Assembly: GCF_001649575.2 (NCBI RefSeq)
Contig: NC_051443.1
Location: forward strand, 5,771,132 to 5,835,131
Direction: 5' to 3'
From: Kryptolebias marmoratus
Taxonomy: Eukaryota > Chordata > Actinopteri > Cyprinodontiformes > Rivulidae
DNA length: 64,000 bases
The position numbers were made by a program, and so were the translations under genes. Every line of letters starts with the position of its first letter. Position 1 is the first letter of the stretch. This document shows, piece after piece, positions 22,211 through 32,793 of the stretch. The notes under the pieces are model-generated. The model was not told the DNA's origin, searched no databases, and saw only the letters and a program-made list of their open reading frames with translations.

Positions 22211-23323
22211 TAGGGTTATGACTAATCTCAAATTTATTAGCCTGGGGTTGCAAATGATGAACTTTTACCTAAAACTCACAAAAATGACTTTGGTTTTGCC
22301 AGACCTTGAAAAAAACTCCTGCGCCTAAAACAGTTTCATATTTCACATTGAAACAACTAGCGACTGAAACACTCTTTATTAAAACATTTCAATTTTACAT
22401 AAAAATAAACATAAAGAATCATGAAAATGAGTACATATAACTTTTTTAGGGTTTTAATAATGTTTCACAGTTGTGTATTAGTGTTAATAAATTTGCTTAG
22501 TTCCTTACTATTACTTAGTCCGGAGATAACTGTCTGGCTTGTCAAAGGGTTCTGATGTGCATCTGATGTGTCGCTTTCTGTATTTTTCAAAAGATGTAAT
22601 GAGTTGGTCAACCTTTGCAGACACTTGTTGTTTGGAAAGAACAGGAAAGTTCAGCTTCTTCCTAAGCTTCAACAATTCCTCAGATATTTTTGTGAGTCGG
22701 TCATGTCGTCCTTTTAATTCATCAAAACTTCCAAGAATCTTCCCACAATATCTCTGTTGGAAGGAATTTTACATAATTTGTTTTATCTCTGGTATACAAG
22801 GATGGTGTTTGTGGTTGCTTTCTAATTTTGTGCCCATGTCCTTCCAGCTGCCTCCACCACTGATTTAGACATTTTACTTTACAACATATTTCCCAAAAGT
22901 GCCACTTAAGAGCAGATCTTCCAAAGCAATACTGAAAGCAAGGGAAATTTTATGAATGATATGATATGAACAACTATCTGGTATACAAAACTTAAATTTA
23001 CAATTTTATACATCAAATCTGTTTGGTGAAGTTCTTGCAAGGTCTAAAGCAATGGACGGCAAATACAGTCCTTTTAAAATTTTACAACTTAATAAGGGAA
23101 AACAACAATGGCAATTACCTTACAAATAATAATATTCAGTGCATTGATAAATGAAATACTTATACTCTTACAGTCTTTGGATATTTAAATTTGAAAGTAC
23201 ACTCTTCACAAATCCAGTATGCTCTTACAACCAACAGAAAATTAAGAAACAGATGGGGTGCAAGTGCGGGAGGTTTTTTCATGGTCAAACAAAATTAACT
23301 TCACAAAAGTGATCATAACCCTA
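22211..23323 (-). mobile_element. hAT-type DNA transposon, 1113 bp, inside DR copy 5
   Basis: The ends are inverted: TAGGGTTATGA on the left, TCATAACCCTA on the right. The 8-bp repeat atgtacat flanks it (22203-22210 and 23324-23331). Uninterrupted DR copies read gatgtacatc continuously across this point, proving the insertion. An 8-bp TSD with a short TIR is the hAT pattern. At 1.1 kb it is probably an internally deleted, non-autonomous copy, but it retains a coding-like exon. Confidence 0.8.
22511..22753 (-). pseudogene. Coding-like terminal exon within the hAT-type element
   Basis: On the minus strand, ttccttccaacag looks like a splice acceptor ending at 22754. An 80-codon frame then runs to TAA 22511-22513. 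The peptide is lysine/arginine-rich and probably helical: CGKILGSFDELKGRHDRLTK, a leucine/lysine heptad-like middle (ISEELLKLRKKLNF), then QVSAKVDQLITSFEKYRKRH and the C-terminus DKPDSYLRTK. Further upstream (22754-22870) another open frame reads NQWWRQLEGHGHKIRKQP, which may be a preceding part in another phase. I do not recognise the family. It may be an accessory or transposase C-terminal exon, or a host exon captured by the element. Confidence 0.4.
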
Positions 23324-23430
23324 ATGTACATCCAATGATTACTTTCTTAGAGTTTAATTCAAATCTGTCTGATGTCCTTTATGTATTTTTTTAACATAAC
23401 TGACAAATAAACACACATACCCACACACAG
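23324..23430 (-). repeat. DR dispersed repeat, copy 5, continuation
   Basis: It resumes with atgtacatccaatgattact (standard DR order), then ttagagtttaattc, and fades into an acacacatacccacacac stretch as other minus copies do. Confidence 0.75.
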
Positions 23431-23828
23431 ACGTGGAAAACATAATCGCCACTTATGTTCTTTAATGTTATGAATAGACAACAAATTAAAAAACAAATGG
23501 AAAACTAAAAATAAAATTACCCCAATATTTTTTTTACAAATCCACACTGGTTGATTTTGGAAGGTTTAGCACACTCACAGAGAAGGACCATGCAGACCAT
23601 GAGTAGCTGTCAGTGTGCATTGTGATTGATGATTTCAACTGACATTATGGAGGAGAGTGGCCCGCATCCCACAGTTTATCTGTTTGTTCATACATTCTGC
23701 CTTAAGGTGCTGTCCACAGCTGTGAGCGTTAAAGGTTGGTAAAGAGGTTTCCATTTGGGAGATCCTTCCAGCCTGTCATTTTACATCCCTCTGGGTGGCC
23801 TGCATTGTTCCATAAGTGACCAGACTTA

Positions 23829-24515
23829 GGGTGTATTCACACCAAGAAAGTCCTTTGGTCCGCTTGTTTGGTCCGGACCAAAAGTGGACTTTATTTTTTT
23901 CGTTTGGTGCGGTTTGCATTCACATTGTGCTTTTTTGTAAGCGGACTATAATTTATGAACAAAGCCATGTGGGTGACGGTCATTGCTCCTATTGGACAGA
24001 AAGACAGGGGCAGCGGTTGGAGCGCAGAGCACAGACCCGGAAATAAAGATGGAAGTCCTGCGTGCTGTATTTGTTATGTGGACATTCGTTCTGTTGGTAC
24101 AATTACAGTACCATTTTGAAATTCAAGAGCAGCTCATTCAACGTCGGTTTAATGACGTTTTAATTCGAATTTTGGAACGGCGCCGGCAAATGTGTGCCGC
24201 AACTCGAAGAAGCAAATAATGCTATTTGTCCCATTATGCTTAGCAACGATGGCCCGTGTAGTCCAAAGAGGCGCATGCTTTATGTAGTTAGTTCGGTTCA
24301 AGTCCGGTCTGTATTCACACCAGAAGCGAACCACACCAGAGTTCGTTTGGAAGTGGACCGAGACCACCTCAAAAAGCGGTTCTCGATCCGGTTGTTTGAT
24401 CCGCACCGGAGTTCGCATGACTGTATTCACACCTGCACAAAAAGTCCAGACCAATGCTGGAAACAAACTCTGCTTCGATTAAAGCGGACCAAATGTGTCA
24501 GGTCTGAATACGACC
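23829..24515 (+). mobile_element. PIF/Harbinger-type element, 687 bp
   Basis: The termini GGGTGTATTCACACC and (right end, inverted) GGTCGTATTCAGACC match at 12 of 15 positions. The flanks are TTA (23826-23828) and TCA (24516-24518), compatible with a TWA-type 3-bp TSD carrying one mutation. The subterminal text repeats rearranged tggtccgg/ccggaccaa and gtattcacacc motifs. It contains a short intact ORF at 24049-24219. It is too short for a full transposase, so it is a MITE or deletion derivative. Confidence 0.6.
24049..24219 (+). CDS. Intact 56-aa ORF inside the Harbinger-type element
   Basis: The ATG at 24049 opens a frame ending in TAA 24217-24219. Residues 5-18 are hydrophobic (RAVFVMWTFVLLVQ) and the rest is glutamine- and arginine-rich (QEQLIQRRFNDVLIRILERR, then RQMCAATRRSK). 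It could be the first exon of a Harbinger-type transposase or accessory protein, whose N-termini are often short, hydrophobic then basic. That it is unbroken in a short element is notable but could be chance. No catalytic residue is present. Function unknown. Confidence 0.35.
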   Translation: MEVLRAVFVMWTFVLLVQLQYHFEIQEQLIQRRFNDVLIRILERRRQMCAATRRSK

Positions 24516-24518
24516 TCA

Positions 24519-24769
24519 TACATGGAAAGACTGACATCTTAATTGTATTGTGACATATGGCAAGGGAGTTTGAAAAACGACCATTGATTAGCCTTTGGCA
24601 TAAATGTGTAACTTCTGATTCACTGACTTTATTTTTAAAATAGGCTCTCTATAGAGAGTTAAATGCTGCAGGAGAGCCAGACCCTAACATTTACGGCTCC
24701 AAACATCGGGAGGAATATGGGACTTGCATCCAAAAGATCTCTTCTTACTTAGGAAAGGAAGATTAGGAT
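24519..24769. other. Unassigned sequence
   Basis: No repeat or gene recognised between the Harbinger-type element and the LINE-type tail. Confidence 0.4.
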
Positions 24770-24915
24770 ACGCTTAACAATTGATGACTTATTAGCATAC
24801 CACCATCAGTGTGTGAATGTGTGGATGAATGGGTGTATGATTGTAGTGTAAAGCGCTTTGGGGTCCTTGGACTAGATAAAGCGCTATATAAGTGCAAGCC
24901 ATTTATCATTTACCA
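24770..24915 (+). repeat. LINE/SINE 3' end with L2-type conserved tail
   Basis: The phrases ccaccatcagtgtgtgaatg, gtaaagcgctttggggtcct and aaagcgctatataagtgcaa followed by ccatttatcatttaccattt form the conserved 3' tail shared by fish L2-mobilised elements. The 5' part is not recognisable. Confidence 0.75.
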
Positions 24916-25194
24916 TTTATTTGTTTACTGAAATTAACCTAAATCATAAAAATATTTTATTGCTGCATGGTGAGAGGAGAACAGAAAGATGACAAAGTGA
25001 TTCTGACAAGTTATCTTTTCTTCTTCAACATGGCAAAACACCTGCAGAAACTCTTATTTTAGTGCTAATTTGAAATATTTTTATGTCTCTTCTGTAGGGT
25101 GCCAAACGGATCGGCTAATTTTCTAAATATTAATCATTCTTCTGTTAAGAGGTTGCTACATCACCTTAAACTGAAGGTGCAGATTTTTATTCTT

Positions 25195-25835
25195 TCATAT
25201 TTTTATTGCCCTTGTCCCTTCGGCAGCAGGTGGCATCTTCTTTGCCCTTGTCTGTGTCTGTATGTTAGTCTGTAGCGTTAGCGAAAAATCTCTTGAACCA
25301 CAAGACTGATTTTAATAGGAATCTCAAAAGAGAATCGTCCCATGTACATGTACAAGTGATTAATGTTTGGAGTCAACCCAAATCAAGATGGCTGCCATAG
25401 CCAAATGAGTTTTAGGAAAAGATTTGGTGTGGTAGCAGCTGAGTATAATCCTCAACAAATACTCCAAATGCTACACATTGCACATTATTTTTGTTTAAAT
25501 TTTGCCATTTACTGTTAGTGTCAACCCTGTCTGTTTGTGAATGGTGGCTAGAGGTAATCAACCTTAGCAGGCTAAAAAATGTCTATATATTTTTCAGATA
25601 TTGAGCAAAATTTGGCATGTTGGTCCCTGAAAGGAATTCACAACACGTGCTGTGGGTAATAATACATCTTGCGAGATCTCTCAGTATCGCATGAGGTTGC
25701 ACTAACATCATTTGCAATGTTTTTCCAAAACAGCTATAACTCTATCATTTCTAAACATAAGAATGTCTTAGTTTTAAATTCTCACATGACAAGCAGTGAC
25801 ACACATTCCTTCAAGTAATGTTAGGTCATTAACTT
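25195..25835 (+). repeat. DR dispersed repeat, copy 6 (near complete)
   Basis: It runs from ttattgcccttgtccc and gttagcgaaaaatctcttga through caagatggctgccatagcca to the end hairpin cattccttcaagtaatgt followed by taggtcattaac. It contains gcgagatctctcagtatcgc, the fullest form of the internal palindromic agatct region. Confidence 0.85.
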
Positions 25836-26529
25836 TTCTTCCTTTTCAATGATAATTTATATAAACTATTTTTCTTATCCTCATTCAGGGATATGTTTCT
25901 TTGTGTATAGATCTTTGGACTCATCCTCAAATAAGTAAAGTATTATTAAACAAATGCACTTCTGGATTGTACAACTTTGTGAAACATATTACATATTACA
26001 GCTTCACAGCTTGGGGCTGTTGGCTTTGTAAGAAGTCAACATTATTTGTCAATAATAGACTTGCTAAACATACAGTTCAAATATGCAGTCATCAAACCGT
26101 GGGCATGGCTTGCTTTCTAAAAGGGTGAGGCTTAAGGGTTAGAGGTCATTCAGAGCTTGAGGGAGAGAAAACAGTTTTTAAATAAGGCGTGTTTTGAACA
26201 TTGTCTTTTGATTTGGTCAAAAGGCTATAAAGTTCAATGTTTGTATTTGCTACGAAAGAATGAAGAAAACTTTTTAAAAGGGTTCACTTTGTTAATGAGA
26301 AACTAACAGACCAACACACTCTTTTGAAAAAGTTCCTGCACAAAGTTTTCTTTCAAAAAGTTATGAGGCCGTAAACAGTTAAGTCTGTTTATAAATGGTT
26401 CTACTGTTATCTAACAATGAAAACTTTTATTGTATCACTATCAAAGTAGTTTCTACCTAAAATGGCAAAGCAAACGTGATCTTTATAACTACATTATAGT
26501 AAAAAATTAACAGTTAAAAATTCATTGGA

Positions 26530-27115
26530 GCCTGCCCCTTTCCATGACAAAAACATGAATGATCTCAAACAATATTGAACGATCTCACGCAATTTGTTAG
26601 CACTTGAAGTATGTGTTGAGAAAGACTTTTAGCAACTACCTCGCCAAAATATAGCTCAGTATGTGTAATACTGACTGAGTTATAGTTGTTTTGTGTTGAT
26701 TATTGTCAATTAGTTGTGGAAATGCTCTCAAAGTGGATTGAATTTAAAAAGTACGCTAATCAGTTGTAGGACATCCAATACTTTTGGAGATTTATTTAAA
26801 GTCTGTCCATTGGTTTTATGACATATTTTTCCTGCAGTACAACACAGACTTCAAGTTAATGCTAAAGTGTTAAGCAGAGATCTCATGCAACTAGTATCAT
26901 TTGTCACTCTCAGCTACCAACACACCAAATTTTTTGATAGAAAAATGTTGTCCTTTTTAGATCAGTTTGCTGCAGTGGCCATCTTTGATTGGGTTGGGTC
27001 CAAAAGTTAATCAGTTGTAAAGTTGTATCTAATGATGATTTTCAATAAAATCAGTCCAGTGGTTCATAAGGTATTTTGCTAACAGCCAAAGCCATTTGAG
27101 TAACACATAATGGTT
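26530..27115 (-). repeat. DR dispersed repeat, copy 7
   Basis: Reverse copy with two core blocks. It includes agaaagacttttagcaacta, gcagtggccatctttgattg, tccagtggttcataaggtat and tttgctaacagcc at the end. Confidence 0.8.
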
Positions 27116-27453
27116 TCAAAATGTTTGTTCATAGTTTGTTTGTTTGCTGTTTTTTCTTAAACAAATCTAAAGCTTCCAGCTGCTCTCAAGTTGAATGTAA
27201 GGAACTTGTGAAAAAGTGCCAAAAGGTCTTCATCTTTCTTGTTTCACAAATCATTATATCTTACTTCTGTATTACTTCTTCATGTTGTTTTCTGTCACTC
27301 CTAATTAAGGCTAAATTTGAAGTTCAACGTCATCATTTTCAGTTGTGCCAAATGGTAAAGAAAGTTTACCTGCTATTGCTTTTTTTTCTCTCTCTCTGCT
27401 CCTGGTGGAAGGCGGATGTGTTTCTTTTCTCTCTGTCTCTCTGTCTCCTGAAT

Positions 27454-27502
27454 CCCCCCCCCCACACACACACACACACACCACACACACACACACACAC
27501 AC
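27454..27502. repeat. C-run plus (CA)n microsatellite
   Basis: A poly-C run is followed by an interrupted CA tract. Confidence 0.95.
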
Positions 27503-27581
27503 TGCCTCCCTGCCTCTCTGCCCCTCCACCCTGCTCTCTTTTTGGAGCCTCTCTTTGCATATTCTCCAAAATTTATAAATT

Positions 27582-27800
27582 ATGGATCTGATCAGCTGGT
27601 CTCTCAATGCAATTGATCAAATTTTCTCAACGGGTAGACTGGGCGAAGGAGAGCCCACCTACCCAGATGGGACATTTTTTGCTGGATACACAATGGATTC
27701 CTGGAGGAAATGGAATATTGTTTGTATGACAATTTCTGTCTTTGGAAGATCTTTACATATTCACAACCATTTTGTACCAATGGACCTCTCTACAAACACA
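27582..27800 (+). pseudogene. Coding-like ORF start of unknown element or gene
   Basis: After ccaaaatttataaatt an ATG at 27582 opens a very protein-like frame: MDLISWSLNAIDQIF, then LGEGEPTYPDGTFFAGY, then MDSWRKWNIVCMTI. The frame runs on into a CA-rich microsatellite to 28001. The convincing part stops near 27735, where a frameshift is likely, because a plus-strand frame one register over continues with a hydrophobic stretch. The segment sits between a (CA)n and a C/CA-rich repeat, about 600 bp upstream of a LINE-type 3' tail, so it may be a small ORF of a non-LTR element. I cannot name the family. A conserved host exon is the alternative. Confidence 0.35.
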
Positions 27801-27841
27801 CATGCACACACACACGTGCACCCCCCCACCCCCACCCACCC

Positions 27842-27882
<41 letters not shown>
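27799..27882. repeat. (CA)n / CCCA-rich microsatellite
   Basis: CA tracts flank a C-rich stretch (27821-27843). A perfect CA tract follows at 27844-27882. Confidence 0.95.
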
Positions 27883-27884
<2 letters not shown>

Positions 27885-28009
27885 TACAACATGCACCACA
27901 TCGTCTTCCACCGCCTCTACACACGCAAACTTTCCGCTGTTTCTGAGTCATCTCTGTCTTCCCACTCTCATTCCACTCCCTCCCTCCCCTCCCTTAGTTA
28001 GTAATTCTG

Positions 28010-28400
28010 ATGTTGGCTGTGTAGTTTAGTTTATCTTAGCTCATATTTTGACTGTCTTAGCCTAATTGTTGTTTAGTTCAACTTTAACTTTATCATGATT
28101 TTATTTAGAGTATTTTAGCTACTATTTTTACTGTTTTAGCTCATGTTTAGATATGTTTAGTTTCATGATTTCATTTAGATTATCCTATATTTCATTTAGA
28201 TTATACATGATTGATCTGTATTTGATTATGATGTTTCTATGATGTTTGCTGTATTTGACTCTGTACCTCTGTATTTGATTATGTATGTACCTGATTGTTG
28301 TTTATTTGATTCTGTTGTTGTTTCTGTATAGTAAAGCACTTTGGATCGCCTTGCTGCTGAAAAGTGCTATATAAATAAGTTGCACTTCACTTCACTACAT
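28010..28400 (+). repeat. LINE 3' untranslated region with L2-type tail
   Basis: A T-rich stretch with repeated ttagattat/tgatttcattta phrases ends in gtaaagcactttggatcgcc, then aaagtgctatataaataagt and a (cacttcactt) tail. This is the conserved stem-loop-like 3' end of fish L2-related LINEs. Confidence 0.7.
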
Positions 28401-29625
28401 GCTCCTCATTAAACTGCTACCCTCTGATTTCTTTTAAGTCAAAGAAATTATATTCTTAAAAACTTTAAAGCTGAAGTACTTGAACCTCTGTCACTTATCT
28501 CCCAGGTTCATTTCTCTGCTTCTAAGACACATAATCCCTTATTATTTCATTCAGCATGATTAAAGACTGTGCTCCAGCATCTGGACTTCTGAATGAAACG
28601 TGCTTCAACACAGCTGGAAGCTAAAAAGAGCCTTTCAAATGAAAACAAAATGTTTTTATTCTTTTTGTCATGCTACGCCACAGGCAACAGGAAATTCAGG
28701 AAAAGGACAGCCCTAGTGAAAACACCAAGCCACTCATTCTTTTGTTTTCTTGCTGTGACTACTCTGTTAATTCCCTGAGACCTTTCACTTGCAGCAGTCA
28801 GGTTCTCTTTGTGGTCAGAACGAGGTTTTCAGCACTGGACTGCTCCCAACGTGGCATCAACATCAACAGACTCACACAAAAACCTCCATAAAAATAATAA
28901 TATAAAAAAGCCCTGAGGTCAGAGTGATGCACAGTGGATGAGACAGAAAACTGAGCTCTGCTGGACACCTGACCAGAGGATGGGCCACTGGTGTTTTATT
29001 ATTCTCTTTGAAGCTTTTTCACCATTTTCTGCTAAGAAAAATAAAGCTACACCTCAAGACCTTTTTTCACTTGATCCATATATTAATTGCTGCATCTATA
29101 AAGTGAACAAAACATTCTGTTATGAAAGACAATTAATTCTTGATCATTGGTCCAAAAAACCCTTGTTTCAATGTGGATGCTTAGTTGTGTCTGAAAAGAG
29201 GATGAATTGCATTTCAAAGGGCTCAAGTGTTTCAACATGCCCTTAAAAGTTGTCTGTGCCTAAAGGTCCTGCTTAGTGTTCATAAGTCTTTTAAAGCTCT
29301 AGTCTTGTTTGCAGCATGTCTGAAAAGAGGTGGTCCAGGGACAGCTCAGTGACTGCATGATTCCTACACCTGCTCTGTTTGTCACTGCTTATAAGTCATT
29401 GTTTCATTAACAAAAGGTATGCTTGCAAGCAAATCTATAACAGGTTATAAGGTGTTGCTAACATCATTTTCTATTTCTTTAGGGAGTCTTGCTCTAACTA
29501 AAAAATTATATGTAAAAAAAAGATTTTTTTACAAAAATGTGATGCCATTTTTAACTTTAATGTTACATTTAACACGTTTCAACTATTTTCCATAGAAAAT
29601 AGATGCATTTTAAGTGTTTTTCAGA
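28401..29625. other. Unassigned sequence
   Basis: No repeat or gene recognised. Several ORFs of 60-100 codons overlap each other (for example 28938-29246) with no domain. Confidence 0.4.
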
Positions 29626-29875
29626 CTAACAGATGAGGTCATGCAGGAATCTCCTTTGACTATGATGTTTGCAGATGATATCATAATCTGTGGTGAGAAC
29701 AGGGAACAGATGGAAGAGAACTTGGAAAGGTGGAGGTATGCACTTGAAAGATGAGAAAAGAATGTCAGCCATAGGAAGACAAGAGTACACGTGTGTGAAT
29801 GAGAGGGTGGCAGGTGGAACAGTGAGGCCACAAGGAGCAGAGGTCACAAAGGTGCAGGACTTCAAGTATTTTGTA
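29626..29875 (+). pseudogene. RTE-type reverse-transcriptase fragment
   Basis: A frame from 29618 reads LTDEVMQESPLTMMFADDII, with the RT catalytic F-A-D-D, then NREQMEENLERWRYALER before TGA 29752-29754. The reading resumes one register over as KTRV/EYTCVNERV, then TVRPQGAEVTKVQDFKYF. This matches the palm/thumb order of an RTE-like (Expander-type) LINE distinct from Rex3. The fragment is cut at 29876, where a Tc1-like element begins. It is a dead relic. Confidence 0.7.
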
Positions 29876-31310
29876 TAAAATAGAAATAAAAACAGAATAC
29901 AATGATTTGCAGATCTCATGAACTTATATTTTATTCACAATGCAACACAGTAAACATATCAAAATTTTAAACTAAGAACTAATACCACTTTTTAATTTTG
30001 AATTGTATGGCAGCAACACATCTCAAAAAGTTTTGATGTGGCAACAAAAGGTTGTGCTATGAATAAGAAACAGCTGGAGGAGCATTTCTTAACTAGTTAC
30101 ATTAATTGGTAACAGGTCAGAGGACTGGATATAAAAGGAGCATTTTACAGACGTTGAATTTCTCAAAAGTAAAGATGGGCAGAGGTTCACAAGTCTGCAA
30201 AAAACTGCATCTAGAAATAGCAGAAACAATTTCAGATTAATGTTCATCAATGGAAAATGGGAGGACTTTGAATTTCCCATCATCTACAGTTCATGATATC
30301 AACAACAGATTTCAAGAATCTGGAGAAATCTCTGAGCTCAAAGGACAAAAGCCTGTTCTGGACATCACTGCATGGACTCAGCAACACTTCTTCAAACCAA
30401 CCAAGCAGTTTGCCATGCCATCCACAAATACTGGTTAAATGCAAAAAATCTGTATGTGAACACCATACAGAAAGACAGCCCTCTCTGGACCAAAGCTTCT
30501 TAAAAATGGACTGAGGCAAAGTGGAAAACTGTTATGTCGTCAGACAAATAAGATAATTAAATTATTTTTTGAAATCATGGCTGCCACAGTATTCCATACT
30601 AAAAAGGAGAGGGGCGATCTGGCCTGCTATCAGTGCACAGTTTAAAAGCCTGCCTCTCTGATGGTATCCATTAGGGGTCCATTAGTTCCTATGGCATAAA
30701 CAGCATACAAATCTGGAAAAGCACCATCAGTATAGAAAAGTATATACAAGTTTTAGAACAATATCTTTTTCAAGGAAGACCTTGTATATTTTATCAGGAC
30801 CTTCCTGCAGAAGGAAGCAGCCAAAAAGCAAAAAAAAATAGGTAAACCTCATACTTCATCCATTCCATACCTGCCTGCAGTCCAGACCTCTGACAAACTG
30901 AAAACAATTGAGGCATCCTGAAACAAAAAATCCAGCAAAGAAGACTCGTGACTGTTGAACAGCTAGAATGCTACAGGTTTTGGAGGGACAACATTCCCTC
31001 TAAAACCTCCAGCAGCTGCTCTCCTCAGTGCCTAAATGTTTATAGACTGTTGATAAAAAAGATGGGATGTTTCACAGAGGGAAATATGTTCCTGTTCAAA
31101 CTTTTTTGAGATGTGTTGCTGCCGTCAATTTAGAAAATTGTCATTTTTTCCCCCAGAAAACTATACAGTTCTTTACTTTGAACATTTGATATATTTACTG
31201 GATTCTATTGTAAGTAAAACTTGGGTTCATGACATTTGCAAATCATCGCATTTAAAAAAAAAGTTTTTACATTTTCCACAACATCCAATATTTTTGGAAT
31301 TGGGGTTGTA
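29876..31310 (+). mobile_element. Tc1-like DNA transposon, heavily decayed
   Basis: The right end is ttggaattggggttgta next to TA (31311-31312), the terminus of a very common fish Tc1-like family. The outermost left TIR is missing where it meets the LINE fragment. Subterminal inverted sequence is clear: agcaacacatctcaaaaagt on the left against cttttttgagatgtgttgct on the right, and gatttgcagatctcatgaac against the right-side catgacatttgcaaatc. About 1.4 kb in all. Confidence 0.75.
30175..31070 (+). pseudogene. Tc1-like transposase remnant
   Basis: Shattered frames follow the order of a Tc1-like transposase. The N-terminal part (GRGSQVCKKLHLEIAET, about 30178-30230) precedes a segment near ttcatgatatcaacaacaga, a DDE-domain segment (tgcctctctgatggtatcc, about 30650) and the final tgcagtccagacctctgaca (about 30876), equivalent to the W-P-A-C-S-P-D-L motif. 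Many frameshifts and stops are present, so it is non-functional. The transposase of this group cuts and pastes at TA sites. Confidence 0.6.
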
Positions 31311-31312
31311 TA

Positions 31313-31844
31313 TTATATTGTGGGTGTCTTGTCAGTTCTGCTTTTCCTAGTGCATTTTGGTCCATTTTGATGTGTTACAAAAATGCAACTAACAGAATTT
31401 GTTAAGTCTTCCAGAAATTCAATATTTATGAAGGAGCTTTTACTAAAATTAAAATGAATGTTTTTTTTGTTTGTTTGTTTTTTCTTTTACTTTTCTTGCA
31501 GCAGCATTGATAGAGCTGCAGTTTTTAGAGTTTTAGAATGGTTCATGATAACATCAGTGACTCTGACACACTGTTATTACTGCAAAAAGCAAACTGTAAA
31601 TCTCAAATCTAGATAAGTTCTGCAGCTAAACTTTTGCATACTTTTGTTCTTTTGCATATTTGGTCATATTTTACCCAAAGCTTTTGGGTATGAAAAGAAG
31701 TCATCTGTTATGGGTCCCTTTGTACTCTCCTCCACCCACTTTGTACTCACTTAGGCCCAATTTGTGTTACAATCATCAACCTGGATAGGCCTGTGCATTA
31801 AAGACTGTACTCTTGGATGTTTTCCGAACAATGCTGGTTCTTAC
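31313..31844. other. Unassigned sequence
   Basis: AT-rich, with no recognised element. Confidence 0.4.
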
Positions 31845-31946
31845 AGAAGAAAGATTGTCAGTCCATCTCAGGACCACACAGAGACAAACGATATGCATGC
31901 ACTCACTCAGATCTAGTGCAAATGTAGAATCTTTAATTATTCTAGC
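31845..31946 (-). repeat. tRNA-derived SINE, tail-side part (split by hAT element)
   Basis: gtcagtccatctcaggacca, cacagagacaaac and gaatctttaatta match the inverted body of the complete SINE at 39315-39671 (ggtcatttgtctctgtgcgg ... atggacttgcgac). It is broken at 31946 by the hAT-type insertion and resumes at 32794. Confidence 0.65.
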
Positions 31947-32343
31947 CAGGGACGGCTGGTATAAGTGAGATAGCATTTACAATAAAGATGTTAAAATAAA
32001 CTACTTAAAAATAACAACTTAAATATGAATACATTTTAGAAATAATATAACACATTTTGGTAAATTTACAACAAAACTGGTGTCAAACCGCCTGGGGAAA
32101 ATCCCAGGGTCTTTCCAGAGGACAAAATTCTGACAGCCCCGTTCTGTTCCTGTCTGTCATGGTACAGAATGATTGACAGACGTCTTGCCACGCCCCCTCG
32201 GTCTGCAGCTCATTGAGGCTAATTTTGGTCAGCCCAGGGTCAGCCTGCGGCCACATGATTCATCCAATGAGGATGTACGTACAATGAAGTGCCTCCAGCA
32301 CGAGTGTATGTGGGCGTGGTTTGTCGTAGACTGAGTAGGCGAG

Positions 32344-32427
32344 ATGGCGAGTAATATTAGCAAAAATGAGGTCATTAACCCTTTTGCATCCCAGAAAAGT
32401 CATTGGAGTGAGCTTCTCTTTAAATAA
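32344..32427 (+). CDS. 27-codon ORF in the hAT-type element
   Basis: An ATG in a good context (gcgagatgg) follows a GC-richer, promoter-like block. The peptide starts MASNISKNEVINPF, continues ASQKSHWSELLFK and ends at TAA 32425-32427. It may be the first exon of the ancestral transposase with the rest deleted. It is too short to assign and may not be translated. Confidence 0.25.
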   Translation: MASNISKNEVINPFASQKSHWSELLFK

Positions 32428-32681
32428 GGTAGGCCTCATTTAAAAACATATTGTGTCTTGTTTCATTTTATCTGTGATTGTATCAATGAGTGTTGAAACC
32501 CTTAATGCAGGGAAATTAAGTTGGGCAACTGACAGAGGCTCTATGTAAGCTTGGTCTTATGTGTGCTTCCGTTGTTGTTTGTCATTTTTTCATCTCAAAA
32601 ACAACCGTAAAACTGTTAATTTATAGCAGTTTTTTTTTTTTAATTGGATGCTTCTGTTGTTGGAATTCAATCTGCAGCAGA

Positions 32682-32683
<2 letters not shown>

Positions 32684-32755
<72 letters not shown>

Positions 32756-32756
32756 T
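32684..32756. repeat. (TA)n microsatellite
   Basis: A long, nearly perfect TA tract inside the hAT-type element. The ORFs reading I-Y-I-Y across it are artefacts. Confidence 0.95.
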
Positions 32757-32793
32757 TTGCCCACCCTTTAAATATCACCACCAGCCGCCACTG

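Larger units (their letters stand above)
31947..32793 (+). mobile_element. hAT-type DNA transposon, 847 bp, inside a SINE
   Basis: The left end CAGGGACGGCTGGT and inverted right end CAGTGGCGGCTGGT match at 12 of 14 positions. The flanks attctagc (31939-31946) and attctacc (32794-32801) are an 8-bp TSD with one mismatch. The SINE continues in register on both sides. The element has a GC-richer block (32090-32430) with a short ORF, and a long (TA)n near its right end. It is non-autonomous by size. Confidence 0.8.

Noticed and set aside
27121..27591. 156-codon plus-strand ORF
   Set aside because: Much of it is T-rich and CA/CT-rich low-complexity sequence (poly F/L/S/H-T). Only the separate frame starting at 27582 looks protein-like.
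29690..29878. 62-codon plus-strand ORF as an independent gene
   Set aside because: It is the frame-shifted continuation of an RTE reverse-transcriptase relic.
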